Source: a virus. From it: a stretch of DNA of 64,000 nt. A model generated the notes under the pieces. It had not been told where the DNA came from. It worked only from the letters and a program-made list of their open reading frames with translations, and did not search any database. Shown piece by piece: positions 54,238-61,261 of the stretch. The stretch covers positions 35,377-99,376 of IMG/VR virus record IMGVR_UViG_3300025929_000015; one strand, written 5' to 3'. Made by a program: the position numbers and the translations under genes. Position 1 is the stretch's first letter; each line of letters begins with the position of its first letter.

Positions 54238-54645
54238 TCAGCCTCCTGCCAATCTCCGAATCTCCGCGTCCATGTCGTCCTTCGCGGACGCCTCCTGGGC
54301 CGCGTGGTATTCCGCGACCGCGGCCATGATGTCCTCCAGGTTCTCCGGCATGTCCTTCGCGATATACTGGCGGCGGTAGTGCTCCTTCTCGATCACGTGC
54401 TCCCGCAGTTCCTGCGGTGTCTTAGCCCGGTAGATGCTGTACGCGTCGATCGCGTCGGCCTTCAGTTCCTGGGCCAGCTTCGCCCACGCCACCATGTGGC
54501 CGGTCGGGCGCACCACGTTGTCGTCCCATCGCACGATCGAGCGGCGCCGGTCCTCGGGACCCAGCGCGCTGATCCGCCGGGTGATCTCCTCCTCGCCCAG
54601 GCACGCTGCGACGTAGACCCGTTCCTGCTCATATGTTGCTGCCAT
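54238..54645 (-). CDS. Charged helical protein
   Basis: 135 aa, long charged helices (LREHVIEKEHYRRQYIA, EYHAAQEASAKDDMDAEIRR). Two nt before the next gene. Unknown. Confidence 0.7.
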   Translation of the reverse strand: MAATYEQERVYVAACLGEEEITRRISALGPEDRRRSIVRWDDNVVRPTGHMVAWAKLAQELKADAIDAYSIYRAKTPQELREHVIEKEHYRRQYIAKDMPENLEDIMAAVAEYHAAQEASAKDDMDAEIRRLAGG

Positions 54646-54692
54646 TGCCGTTTCCCTTTCCGCCTGGCCACAGTCTGGCTTGGCCGTGACTC

Positions 54693-54732
54693 AGCGGCCC
54701 GGCCGGGGCCTGCCTTCCCCGGCCGGGCCGCT
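54693..54732 (-). terminator. Intercistronic hairpin
   Basis: 16-bp perfect arms (54693-54708 / 54717-54732), loop 8 nt, just before the stop of the upstream 148-aa gene. Confidence 0.6.
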
Positions 54733-54735
54733 CAA

Positions 54736-55182
54736 TCACGCGATGAGGGATTCGGGCTGTTCGCCGATGATCTGCAGGATCACCTCGTCGACCTCGGTAC
54801 GGCCGGATGCCATCGCGGGGGCGATGAGCGGTGGCTGCAAGATGTTGAGCTGCGGCGGGTCCTGCTTCACGACACCTTCGGCGGCGTCGAACAGGGCCGT
54901 CCGCACCGTGAGGTTGTGCCCCCACCACGGGCTCCTCGTGACCGCGTCCGTCTTGTTCATCATGTCGATGAGGCCGCGCAGCCACGGCAGGAACTCGGCG
55001 GTGATCGGGAACCGGTGCTTACGGCCGGTGGTGCAGTCCAGTACCACCAGGTCGTCGGCATTGTTGCAGATATCGGCCTGGGTGATCGCGCTGGCCCACA
55101 CGGCGTGGTGGCCGCTGAACAGCGGGTACACGCCGACCTGGATCCCGCCGCCCACGGCGATTTTGCAGGGTCTGGCACTCAT
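54736..55182 (-). CDS. Hypothetical protein
   Basis: 148 aa from ATG 55182. Beta-rich first half (KIAVGGGIQVGVYPLFSGHH), a strand/turn LVVLDCTTGRKHRFPITAEF, helical end. Follows structured element copy 6. Confidence 0.72.
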   Translation of the reverse strand: MSARPCKIAVGGGIQVGVYPLFSGHHAVWASAITQADICNNADDLVVLDCTTGRKHRFPITAEFLPWLRGLIDMMNKTDAVTRSPWWGHNLTVRTALFDAAEGVVKQDPPQLNILQPPLIAPAMASGRTEVDEVILQIIGEQPESLIA

Positions 55183-55200
55183 GGCGTTCTCCTTTCCGTG

Positions 55201-55267
55201 CCTGCCTCGCTGGCAAGCAGAACGCGCCCGGACCTGTTGCAGTCCGGGCGCGTTCTCCCTGGCAGGA
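55201..55267 (-). repeat. Structured intercistronic element, copy 6
   Basis: Flanks as in the family, stem ACGCGCCCGGAC/GTCCGGGCGCGT, between the SprT-like gene and the 148-aa gene. Confidence 0.78.
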
Positions 55268-55268
55268 T

Positions 55269-55796
55269 TCAGCTCGCCTTCCGCCACGTGATCAGGTTCG
55301 CGTCGCTGTGCACCCGGCTGCACCGCAGGCAGTACAAGTCCCGCGTCGTGCTGCGCGCCCGGTGGAAGACATGCCCGGCCGGGCATGTCCCGGTCCACGG
55401 CAGCGGGGCGTGAACCTCGCCGTTCTCACCCCACAGCCGGGATGGCGCGATGCCCAGCCGGATGCAGTGATGCTGCCACAGCGGGCCATGCCCGTCATCC
55501 GGGGCGCGGGCGTGCGCGATCTCATGCAAGATGACCAGCCGCTGCTGCTGTTCTGTCCACAGCGACATCAGCGGCCCGGACAGCGTGATCGTACCGGGCT
55601 GGCCATTCCACCGCTTCGTGCTCCGGTTGGTGGGGAACGTGACCGAACCGGCTTCCTTGACCGCCCGGCCGATCTGCAGCGTCCAGTCCGCGAGACCGTG
55701 CTCGGCCATCAGCGCGACCGCCAGGTCATGCGCCCGCTCGATCGCGAACGGGTCACCTTTCGCGTTCAGCGCCCATTTCAGCCACGCGTACTCCAC
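55269..55796 (-). CDS. SprT-like zinc metallopeptidase with zinc ribbon
   Basis: 175 aa. HEIAHARAPDDGHGPLWQHH gives the HExxH...H catalytic site of SprT-type proteases, and CPAGHVFHRARSTTRDLYCLRC a C-terminal zinc ribbon. SprT/Spartan proteases cleave DNA-bound proteins. Its place near Ku hints at DNA-protein crosslink repair. Confidence 0.84.
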   Translation of the reverse strand: MEYAWLKWALNAKGDPFAIERAHDLAVALMAEHGLADWTLQIGRAVKEAGSVTFPTNRSTKRWNGQPGTITLSGPLMSLWTEQQQRLVILHEIAHARAPDDGHGPLWQHHCIRLGIAPSRLWGENGEVHAPLPWTGTCPAGHVFHRARSTTRDLYCLRCSRVHSDANLITWRKAS

Positions 55797-55836
55797 GATC
55801 TTTCACCTCCTCCTCGTATTTCATAAAAAGCACGAG

Positions 55837-56019
55837 TCACCCCTCCTCGGGATTGCCATCGGGAACGGAATTAGCCGCGTCGATGCAGCGGGCCAGCTGG
55901 TCCGCCTCGTTGACAGAGCACTCAAACCCGCGGTTCTTCACCAGGTTCGTGACCTGCACCCGGTCCAGCTCACGGTCCAGCGCGATACTCCACCGCCCGT
56001 TACTGACCTTGACCATCAC
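55837..56019 (-). CDS. Small hypothetical protein
   Basis: 60 aa, GTG start in a GTGA overlap. KVSNGRWSIALDRELDRVQVTNLVKNRGF then an acidic end. No family recognised. Confidence 0.64.
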   Translation of the reverse strand: MMVKVSNGRWSIALDRELDRVQVTNLVKNRGFECSVNEADQLARCIDAANSVPDGNPEEG

Positions 56020-56426
56020 TCCTCCAGGTCATCAATCAGGTGGATCATGTAGTGCGCCTGGTAGCCGACGTGCTCAGCGCCGTGGCAGTTCCACGTCCGG
56101 TGACCGCACCGCGGGCACTTCAGGAACAGCAGGCGCTCCACCGGAGCGGGAATCCGCTCCAGCAGCAACCGCTGCCACTCCCCGGGCCCCATCGCGGCAA
56201 TGCAATCCGGGCACGTCACCCGCGTCAGGACCGGGGTCGCCGCGTAGCATGTGCCGTCGAACCCGCACAACGGCCGGTACGTCCCCGGCGTCAGGTAATG
56301 GCGGCTGACGGTTACGTGATGCGCCTGGTCCGGGGATTCCCGGCATGTCATGTCACTGTCGCCGGTCATCAGGACACCGGTGACGAAATCCTCGCAGAGC
56401 GGCCGCCCGCAGTAGGCACAGGTCAT
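56016..56426 (-). CDS. Multi-zinc-finger protein
   Basis: 136 aa. CAYCGRPLC, CGFDGTCY, CPDCIAAMG, CPRCGHRTWNCHG: four Cys/His clusters spread over the chain, no catalytic motif. Possibly a modular metal- or nucleic-acid-binding protein. ATGA overlap with the next gene. Confidence 0.76.
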   Translation of the reverse strand: MTCAYCGRPLCEDFVTGVLMTGDSDMTCRESPDQAHHVTVSRHYLTPGTYRPLCGFDGTCYAATPVLTRVTCPDCIAAMGPGEWQRLLLERIPAPVERLLFLKCPRCGHRTWNCHGAEHVGYQAHYMIHLIDDLEE

Positions 56427-56683
56427 GCCGCCACCTCCTCCCACGGTTTCGGGCAGATCACCGCGACCATCTTGTGGTGCCCGGCCGCCGCGCACGCGCA
56501 CTTCGACTCCCCGTACGGGTTCTCATCGGTCCGCGGCACGAAACCGCGCCACGCCCCGCGGCAGCGGCCATGCACGTCATAGCAGACGCCCGCCGGACGG
56601 ACCGGCCCGGGCCCGCAGAAACCGCAGGTCCACGCCTCGTCGTGCCGCGGCGCCACCGCGGGCACCGCGCGCCGCGCGGTCAT
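56423..56683 (-). CDS. Cys-rich zinc protein
   Basis: 86 aa. CGFCGPGPVRPAGVC, GRCRGAW, KCACAAAGHH and a late Cys give a treble-clef-like arrangement. Coupled to its neighbours by 4-nt overlaps. Confidence 0.74.
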   Translation of the reverse strand: MTARRAVPAVAPRHDEAWTCGFCGPGPVRPAGVCYDVHGRCRGAWRGFVPRTDENPYGESKCACAAAGHHKMVAVICPKPWEEVAA

Positions 56684-56904
56684 GGCCGCACCGGCTCACC
56701 GGTGACATGCCAGTGCCACGCGTCACGCGGACCGCTGCGCTCGCGGCGCACCGCGCCGGTACCGAGCCCGTAGCGCAGCACCAGCTGCGCCCGGTACCGG
56801 TTGGCGTTGATCGCCACGGCAACCTCGCTGATCGTCGCACCCGGATGATGCGCTAGCCATGCCATCGCCAGCGCGTACCGGCCTGGTTCCATAACCTCAG
56901 TCAT
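56680..56904 (-). CDS. Winged-HTH DNA-binding protein
   Basis: 74 aa. YALAMAWLAHHPGATISEVAVAINANRYRAQLVL is a clear winged-helix start, then GLGTGAVRRERSG wing and a Trp/His end. Probably a regulator of this zinc-protein run. Confidence 0.76.
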   Translation of the reverse strand: MTEVMEPGRYALAMAWLAHHPGATISEVAVAINANRYRAQLVLRYGLGTGAVRRERSGPRDAWHWHVTGEPVRP

Positions 56905-56935
56905 CTCAATCCCTCCTTATCTGTCTCTGGGCATG

Positions 56936-56975
56936 CGAAAGCACCCCGGGCCCTGGTGGACCCGGGGTGCTTTCG
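56936..56975 (-). terminator. 15-bp perfect hairpin
   Basis: Arms 56936-56950 and 56961-56975 with a 10-nt loop, 32 nt before the start of the winged-HTH gene. It follows the nested stem structure on the transcript. Confidence 0.65.
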
Positions 56976-56990
56976 TACAGCCAGGACTAG

Positions 56991-57090
56991 GGCCGTACCC
57001 CGGAGCCGGGCGCAGCGTGGGGAAGTGCGGGAGCCCCGCGAAAGGCTCAACCGCTTCTGCGCCCGCATTCCCTCGCTCCGGGGTACGGCC
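56991..57090 (-). ncRNA. Candidate structured RNA in an intercistronic gap
   Basis: Read on the minus strand: a 16-bp perfect closing stem (57090-57075 with 57006-56991), a 9-nt one-sided bulge (57074-57066), a 9-bp second stem (57065-57057 with 57015-57007), then ~41 nt with a smaller GCGGG/CCCGC hairpin. No ORF fits. It is longer and more complex than the terminators elsewhere in the window. Confidence 0.5.
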
Positions 57091-57095
57091 GGTCT

Positions 57096-57266
57096 TCACG
57101 GCTTCCTGATGATATGGATATCCGTGACCAGCGGGACGCTGATGAGGACGTTCGCTGACCTCGGGTCCCGGTTGATGACCTGCGCGACGGCCTCACTCCC
57201 GGCGCTGGCCGGGTCTTGAGCGACCACGGCGGTTGTCACGGTGATGGTGACTTCGTACTCAGTCAT
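57096..57266 (-). CDS. 56-aa hypothetical protein
   Basis: MTEYEVTITVTTAVVAQDP with alternating hydrophobic strands and a single helix; ends ITDIHIIRKP-like. GTGA/ATGA neighbours. Probably a small beta protein. Confidence 0.65.
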   Translation of the reverse strand: MTEYEVTITVTTAVVAQDPASAGSEAVAQVINRDPRSANVLISVPLVTDIHIIRKP

Positions 57267-57484
57267 CGCAGCCACGGATTCTCGTCGTCGTCGTCTTCGT
57301 ACTCGTTCGCCAGCAGCTCCTCCAGGACCTTCTCGAACGCGATCTCCCGCAGCGCCAGCCGGTCCTGCGGGCCCAGCCGGTCCGTGTAACTGGTAGCGCC
57401 GCCGAGCGGTAGCTCCACGTTCACGACCTGGACCGCGCGGGCCACCTCGTGGCGCAGCTCGGCGACCGTACGCCGCGCGGTCAC
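57263..57484 (-). CDS. Hypothetical helical protein
   Basis: 73 aa, GTG 57484 (GTGA). RHEVARAVQVVNVELPLGG, then an acidic C-terminus (LANEYEDDDDENPWLR). Unknown. Confidence 0.68.
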   Translation of the reverse strand: MTARRTVAELRHEVARAVQVVNVELPLGGATSYTDRLGPQDRLALREIAFEKVLEELLANEYEDDDDENPWLR

Positions 57485-57648
57485 CGGTCCCCCCGGGCCC
57501 AGCGCTCCACGGAGTACAGCCACGCCCGCCGGGACCGCTTCACCCGGGAGATCCACGCCTTGAGATCCTCCAGCTCCTTGCAGAACTGCTCGTACGTCAG
57601 TTCGGTGTCCTTCCATTCCTTGCTGCCGTACTGCGGCTTACCGGCCAT
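57481..57648 (-). CDS. 55-aa charged protein
   Basis: ATG 57648. KEWKDTELTYEQFCKELEDLK helix and a basic end (RSRRAWLYSVERWARGDR). Unknown. Confidence 0.66.
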   Translation of the reverse strand: MAGKPQYGSKEWKDTELTYEQFCKELEDLKAWISRVKRSRRAWLYSVERWARGDR

Positions 57649-57826
57649 GGCAGGTCTCCTCTCCAGCCGCGGATGCACGCACCCGCGAAACTTCCCAGCA
57701 CGGACGGCGGGACCACAGGTCCCACCAGATCACCGACAGCGAGCCGAACTGCACGCCCCAGCGGTGGATCTTGAGCCTGCGGCCCCACCCGTTCAGGTGC
57801 GCCACGTAGCGGTACGGGGGCAGCAT
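57638..57826 (-). CDS. Small Trp-rich hypothetical protein
   Basis: 62 aa (ATG 57826; ATG 57835 in frame). Trp at five places, RPCWEVSRVRASAA end. Overlaps its neighbours at both ends. Confidence 0.62.
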   Translation of the reverse strand: MLPPYRYVAHLNGWGRRLKIHRWGVQFGSLSVIWWDLWSRRPCWEVSRVRASAAGEETCHGR

Positions 57827-57828
57827 GG

Positions 57829-58173
57829 TCAGCACGCGGCGATCTGCGCGTAGGTGACCGCGTTATCGATGCACGCCACGTACAAGTCCGAGGCGCTGGG
57901 CTGCGCCGCCAGCAGCACGGCCACCACGGCCACCGCGGCCGCGATGAACACGTACCCCAGCGCGCACGCCCACGTCGCCACCGCGGACGGCTCCAGGCCG
58001 CGCCGCCTGGCCTGCCCCCGGGACACGTGCCCCAGGATCACCCCGAGCGGGGGGAACACGAACACGCTGATGATCCCGCCGACCGCAGCCGCGTCGGCGT
58101 CCGCCCGGGTCACGGGCGGCGAACCGGAGCCGGTAACCCCGGCCATGTCGTTGACTGTCATGATGATTCCCAT
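57829..58173 (-). CDS. DUF4190-like two-span membrane protein
   Basis: 114 aa from ATG 58173 (AGGAC upstream). GGIISVFVFPPLGVILGHVSRGQARRRG and a second span VFIAAAVAVVAVLLA match the small DUF4190 membrane proteins of actinobacteria. The C-terminal ~25 residues carry two Cys. Confidence 0.75.
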   Translation of the reverse strand: MGIIMTVNDMAGVTGSGSPPVTRADADAAAVGGIISVFVFPPLGVILGHVSRGQARRRGLEPSAVATWACALGYVFIAAAVAVVAVLLAAQPSASDLYVACIDNAVTYAQIAAC

Positions 58174-58182
58174 CTGTCTCTG

Positions 58183-58292
58183 CCTGTCCTCCTGGCAAGC
58201 AGAACGCACCCGGCCGCCGTATGGCCCATGGGATCCCCGGGGACGGAATCCGCTATGGGTATGGGCGGCCGGGTGCGCTCTTCCCGGCAGGA
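58183..58292 (-). repeat. Structured intercistronic element, copy 7
   Basis: Same flanks, stem GCACCCGGCCGCC/GGCGGCCGGGTGC, but with a much longer (~50 nt) loop that has its own CCCATGG palindrome. Confidence 0.76.
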
Positions 58293-58493
58293 TTACTTGA
58301 TGACGCAGACCTGCGTCTGGTTCCGGTACCGGATGTTGAGCTGCACGTCGGCGGGCTTGTCGTCCTTGTTGACATACCCGCCGGCGCCGATGCCCACGGT
58401 CAGGAACTCCTTGCCCTCCACCCACGCGGCCAGGACTTCCTTCTTGGATTTGTAGTCACGCCCGTACGCCGGGACCGCGCTGATGAACATCAT
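58293..58493 (-). CDS. Small beta-rich protein
   Basis: 66 aa. FISAVPAYGRDYKSKKEVLAAW, then GIGAGGYVNKDD and VQLNIRYRNQTQVCVIK. GGAGGG overlaps the ATGATG start. Unknown. Confidence 0.68.
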   Translation of the reverse strand: MMFISAVPAYGRDYKSKKEVLAAWVEGKEFLTVGIGAGGYVNKDDKPADVQLNIRYRNQTQVCVIK

Positions 58494-58524
58494 TCCCTCC
58501 TTGCTGCGCCACGCTGGCACACAA

Positions 58525-58552
58525 CACCGCCGCCCGCATGCGGGCGGCGGTG
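58525..58552 (-). terminator. Perfect GC palindrome
   Basis: 28-nt self-complementary sequence; a second, longer GC hairpin (58600-58652) runs into the stop of the next gene. Confidence 0.6.
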
Positions 58553-58650
58553 CAATGCGTCGCGGTGCTAGGTTCGCGCTAGTTCATTCGTGAACGGGCA
58601 GCAGCGCCCGCGCCCCGCCCGGCGCACCGGGCGGGGCCGCGGGCCCGCTG

Positions 58651-58902
58651 CTACCTCTTGCTGGCACCCTGCCCGTCGGCGGACAGGTCCGCCGCCATGT
58701 GCGCGGTGGTCAGGTTGTCCAGCATGGTGGCCACGGTCTTCCAGATCGGGGCCTGGCTGGTGCCCTCGGCGGCGTCGGCGAACTTGAGCGCGGCGATGAT
58801 CTCCGGCAGCTGCTTGACGTCGTTGACGGACTCCAGCGTCCTGGTGAGCGCGCCCAGCAGGATGTGCGCGGGGCGGGTCTTCTCGCTGTTGGTCTCGGAC
58901 AT
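58651..58902 (-). CDS. Hypothetical helical protein
   Basis: 83 aa, acidic/Ser start then helices (LGALTRTLESVNDVKQLPEII, TVATMLDNLTTAHMA). Unknown. Confidence 0.68.
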   Translation of the reverse strand: MSETNSEKTRPAHILLGALTRTLESVNDVKQLPEIIAALKFADAAEGTSQAPIWKTVATMLDNLTTAHMAADLSADGQGASKR

Positions 58903-58956
58903 GGTGACTCCTTTGTTGGCCGGGTCCGTTGGGAAACCTTGTTTTCCCTGGACACG

Positions 58957-58992
58957 CCAGCAGCCCCAGACCTGCGGGTCTGGGGCTGCTGG
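58957..58992 (-). terminator. 16-bp perfect hairpin
   Basis: Arms 58957-58972 and 58977-58992 with a 4-nt loop, between the 83-aa gene and the gene upstream. Confidence 0.65.
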
Positions 58993-59070
58993 TGAATCGA
59001 GGGCTAGGATCAGCCTTACGTCAGGAATCCGCGCTCACGCAGTCGCGCCTCATAAGGAGCCGCGGGGTAA

Positions 59071-59268
59071 TCACCAGATCAGTCGCTCCGCGCACTCAGC
59101 GCAGGCATAGAAGACCTCTCCCTCTCCCTCAGGGTCCGGGAGCGTGACGGTCGGTTCGGCCCCGCACCTGCATACGAGTGCGGATTCGACCAGCACACCG
59201 ACGTAGCGTACGTCTTCCACCATGTGCTCTATGGTGTCGATTCGGATGAGCGGATGAAGTTCACTCAT
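59071..59268 (-). CDS. Small zinc protein
   Basis: 65 aa. ALVCRCGAEPTV and YACAECAERLIW form a four-Cys site after a helix (IEHMVEDVRYVGVLV). Four nt after the previous stop. Confidence 0.72.
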   Translation of the reverse strand: MSELHPLIRIDTIEHMVEDVRYVGVLVESALVCRCGAEPTVTLPDPEGEGEVFYACAECAERLIW

Positions 59269-59272
59269 AGGA

Positions 59273-59536
59273 TCAGCCTTTCTGGACCGTGACCGGAATC
59301 CCTTCCTCCGACGAGATACGCAAGGACAGTTCGCTGCCCTGCGCGATCCATCCGTCGAGCGTGAGCGTGTCCCAGTCGGGATAGTCCACAGTGAGCGTGT
59401 ATCCGCCAGCCTCACGGATCACGAAGCCCGCCTCGTCCAGCGCCGCGATCAGCTCCGCCGCCGTCTCCTCCGGGTCACAGCAATGCTGCGCCCGCTTCCA
59501 GTACGCGGTCAGCGCCGCGCGGACCCTCTCGTCCAT
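59273..59536 (-). CDS. Hypothetical protein
   Basis: 87 aa. Helix (VRAALTAYWKRAQHCC), acidic turn, then a beta-strand half (YTLTVDYPDWDTLTLDGW). No family recognised. Confidence 0.7.
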   Translation of the reverse strand: MDERVRAALTAYWKRAQHCCDPEETAAELIAALDEAGFVIREAGGYTLTVDYPDWDTLTLDGWIAQGSELSLRISSEEGIPVTVQKG

Positions 59537-59623
59537 GATTGCCTTCCTGGCCTGCCGATGCGGCAGAACCGCGGCGCGCCCCACACTGAGTTGGGGCGCC
59601 CCGCCGCTTGCCGCAGCGAGATC

Positions 59624-59734
59624 TTGCACAAACGGGCCGGACCCCGGGGCACGCACGGCGGCCACGGTCCGACCGCCCGCGGAAACCGTGTTGGGCCGGC
59701 CCCGGGGTCCGGCGGCTCATCGCATCTTGTGCAG
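59624..59734 (-). other. Nested hairpin region
   Basis: An outer 7-bp pairing (59625-59631 / 59727-59733) encloses a perfect 14-bp stem (59636-59649 / 59700-59713) and a ~50-nt loop; a separate GCGCCCCA hairpin lies at about 59577-59600. The outer arm enters the 34-aa gene. Confidence 0.45.
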
Positions 59735-59821
59735 GATGCAGGCCAAGATGACAGCGATACTAGCCAGGCTCACCGCGCAGCTGGCGACGCAGGCCGCGAT
59801 GAGGTCCAGCGCGCCGGTCAC
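59717..59821 (-). CDS. 34-aa single-span membrane peptide
   Basis: GTG start in a GTGA overlap. VASCAVSLASIAVILACIL is one hydrophobic span; short charged ends. Three Cys. Small hydrophobic phage peptide; function unknown. Confidence 0.55.
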   Translation of the reverse strand: MTGALDLIAACVASCAVSLASIAVILACILHKMR

Positions 59822-60030
59822 GACAGCTTCCAGAACTTGAAGCCGTCCCGCCTCAGCCTAGGTGCGCACTGAGTCGCGTGATGCGCGCACAACCGGATCT
59901 CCTGCCGTCCCCGCATCTCCCGCACCGCCACGCACACCGCGGTCTCCGCCCCGGACGCCGCGCCGTCACAGCCCCGCAGGAAACGGCTCTCCGCTTCCCG
60001 GGATGTCTCGTAAACCTGGGTCCTTTCCAT
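59818..60030 (-). CDS. Small hypothetical protein
   Basis: 70 aa from ATG 60030 in a TGATG overlap. RGCDGAASGAETAVCVAVREMRGRQEIRLCAHHATQCAP: Cys/His-rich centre. Possibly metal-binding. Confidence 0.64.
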   Translation of the reverse strand: MERTQVYETSREAESRFLRGCDGAASGAETAVCVAVREMRGRQEIRLCAHHATQCAPRLRRDGFKFWKLS

Positions 60031-60299
60031 CACGTCACCTCCTGGCAATCCGCGCCGCACCGGCGGCACGTGCGATGGTCAATCGTCCACGCCATCACGA
60101 TGACGACGTGGGAATCGTGCACGGCATCCTTGCCGCACACCGACGCACCGGGAATCCCGGTGCACGTCTCGTTCAGCTCCCCGTACCCGGTCCGCTCGGG
60201 GTCGCGGCGCAGGAACGCGCCGCACCCGCAGCGCGGGTAGAACGGGTCCCCCGGGAACGGCAGCTCCTGCTCCTCGGGCCACGCTGGCGGCCACGTCAT
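60030..60299 (-). CDS. Zinc protein
   Basis: 89 aa. PRCGCGAFL, ETCTG...VCGKDA and HRTCRRCGADC make three Cys clusters. ATGA coupling to the membrane protein upstream. Confidence 0.72.
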   Translation of the reverse strand: MTWPPAWPEEQELPFPGDPFYPRCGCGAFLRRDPERTGYGELNETCTGIPGASVCGKDAVHDSHVVIVMAWTIDHRTCRRCGADCQEVT

Positions 60300-60448
60300 G
60301 ACACCGCCACGACCTTCAGGACCATCCACACGACGTGGAGGAGAACCGCGCACAGGATGTACCCCGTGGCGACCATCCGCAGGCTATGCGGCCAGGACCC
60401 GGGCAGGATCCCGTACACCGCCCAGATCACCCGCTCGAGGTGCCTCAT
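60296..60448 (-). CDS. 50-aa single-span membrane protein
   Basis: MRHLERVIWAVYGILPGSW then a hydrophobic span (YILCAVLLHVVWMVLKVVAV). ATGA at both ends. Confidence 0.66.
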   Translation of the reverse strand: MRHLERVIWAVYGILPGSWPHSLRMVATGYILCAVLLHVVWMVLKVVAVS

Positions 60449-60858
60449 GACGCCACCTGTCCTTCCGCGGCAGCGCGGCGCCGCAGCTCCGCGCTGATCA
60501 TCCGCACATACCAGCGGTCCGCCGCGACCTGCGCCGTAACTTCCGCCGGGGGCACCCGCTGCGCCCGCTGCGCCTGCGCGTACTCCGGGCGCAGCCGGAA
60601 CTGGTGCAGTGCCAGCCGGGTCCGCAGCTCCTGGATATCCAGCGTGGCATGCTCCCGCCACAGCTGCACCCGGATCAGCGCCACCTTGTGCGCTTGCTTG
60701 CGCGCGTTCTCGTACTGAATCGACGCGGACCGCTGCTGCATCGCCGCGATCCCCGCCGCGCGCCGCACCGCCTTGTCGAAATCGGACCGCGCCTTACGGA
60801 CCTGCGCATCCCGGCGCTGCGCCGCGTCGGCCAGGTTATACACCACCGCGTCATTCAT
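60445..60858 (-). CDS. Arg/Gln-rich coiled-coil protein
   Basis: 137 aa from ATG 60858 (GGGAGG upstream); a GTG at 60891 is in frame. Long basic helix (ALIRVQLWREHATLDIQELRTRLALHQ). Likely oligomeric; role unknown. Confidence 0.7.
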   Translation of the reverse strand: MNDAVVYNLADAAQRRDAQVRKARSDFDKAVRRAAGIAAMQQRSASIQYENARKQAHKVALIRVQLWREHATLDIQELRTRLALHQFRLRPEYAQAQRAQRVPPAEVTAQVAADRWYVRMISAELRRRAAAEGQVAS

Positions 60859-60902
60859 CGCCGCCACCTCCCAATTCGTTTCGTCGTTCACGGATACTTG
60901 GC

Positions 60903-60940
60903 ACCGTGCCCGCGTGCGATCTTCCGCCCGCGGGCACGGT
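60903..60940 (-). terminator. Hairpin after the tRNA-like sequence
   Basis: 12-bp arms (60903-60914 / 60929-60940) directly downstream of the tRNA-like element on the minus strand. Confidence 0.55.
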
Positions 60941-60944
60941 TAGC

Positions 60945-61007
60945 GGCGCTGGCCGGAATCGAACCGGCACGGGCTATCATCCGCTGGCACACCAGACCAG
61001 CAGCGCC
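60945..61007 (-). tRNA. Truncated tRNA-like sequence
   Basis: A 7-bp acceptor pairing (GGCGCTG/CAGCGCC), a CTGG/CCAG D-like stem with a GG-containing loop and a perfect T-arm (GCCGG-TTCGATT-CCGGC) are present. Only 63 nt, no variable loop, and the anticodon region (ATGATAG, possibly GAT) lacks a good 5-bp stem. Either a degenerate tRNA(Ile) or a tRNA mimic. Confidence 0.6.
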
Positions 61008-61035
61008 ACGGTCCCGCCCACGCGGGACATTCACC

Positions 61036-61251
61036 TCAGGGTTTCTCCGGCTTTTCCTTCGCGGCCGCGGCCTTACGCTCCGCCTGCTGCCGGGCCAGCT
61101 CCTCCGCGGCGGCCCTGCGGGCGTCGTTGTCGAGCTGCACCATTTTCCCGGCCGCGGCCCGGGCCCGGCTGTCCGCAGCGACCGCCTTGGTATTCTTGCC
61201 GCTGGCCGCGCTGGTCTTAGGCTCTTTCTTGGGCTCTTTCTTCCGTGCCAC
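61036..61251 (-). CDS. Small Lys/Ala-rich protein
   Basis: 71 aa from GTG 61251 (GGAGAG upstream). KKEPKKEPKTSAASGKNTK, then a long Ala/Arg helix. Likely nucleic-acid binding. Confidence 0.65.
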   Translation of the reverse strand: MARKKEPKKEPKTSAASGKNTKAVAADSRARAAAGKMVQLDNDARRAAAEELARQQAERKAAAAKEKPEKP

Positions 61252-61261
61252 CGGCTCTCCT

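Noticed and set aside
23952-58292. The repeated hairpin elements as a CRISPR array
   Set aside because: The copies are isolated between genes many kb apart, are not regularly spaced, and their inner parts are self-complementary stems rather than unique spacers; no cas genes are seen.
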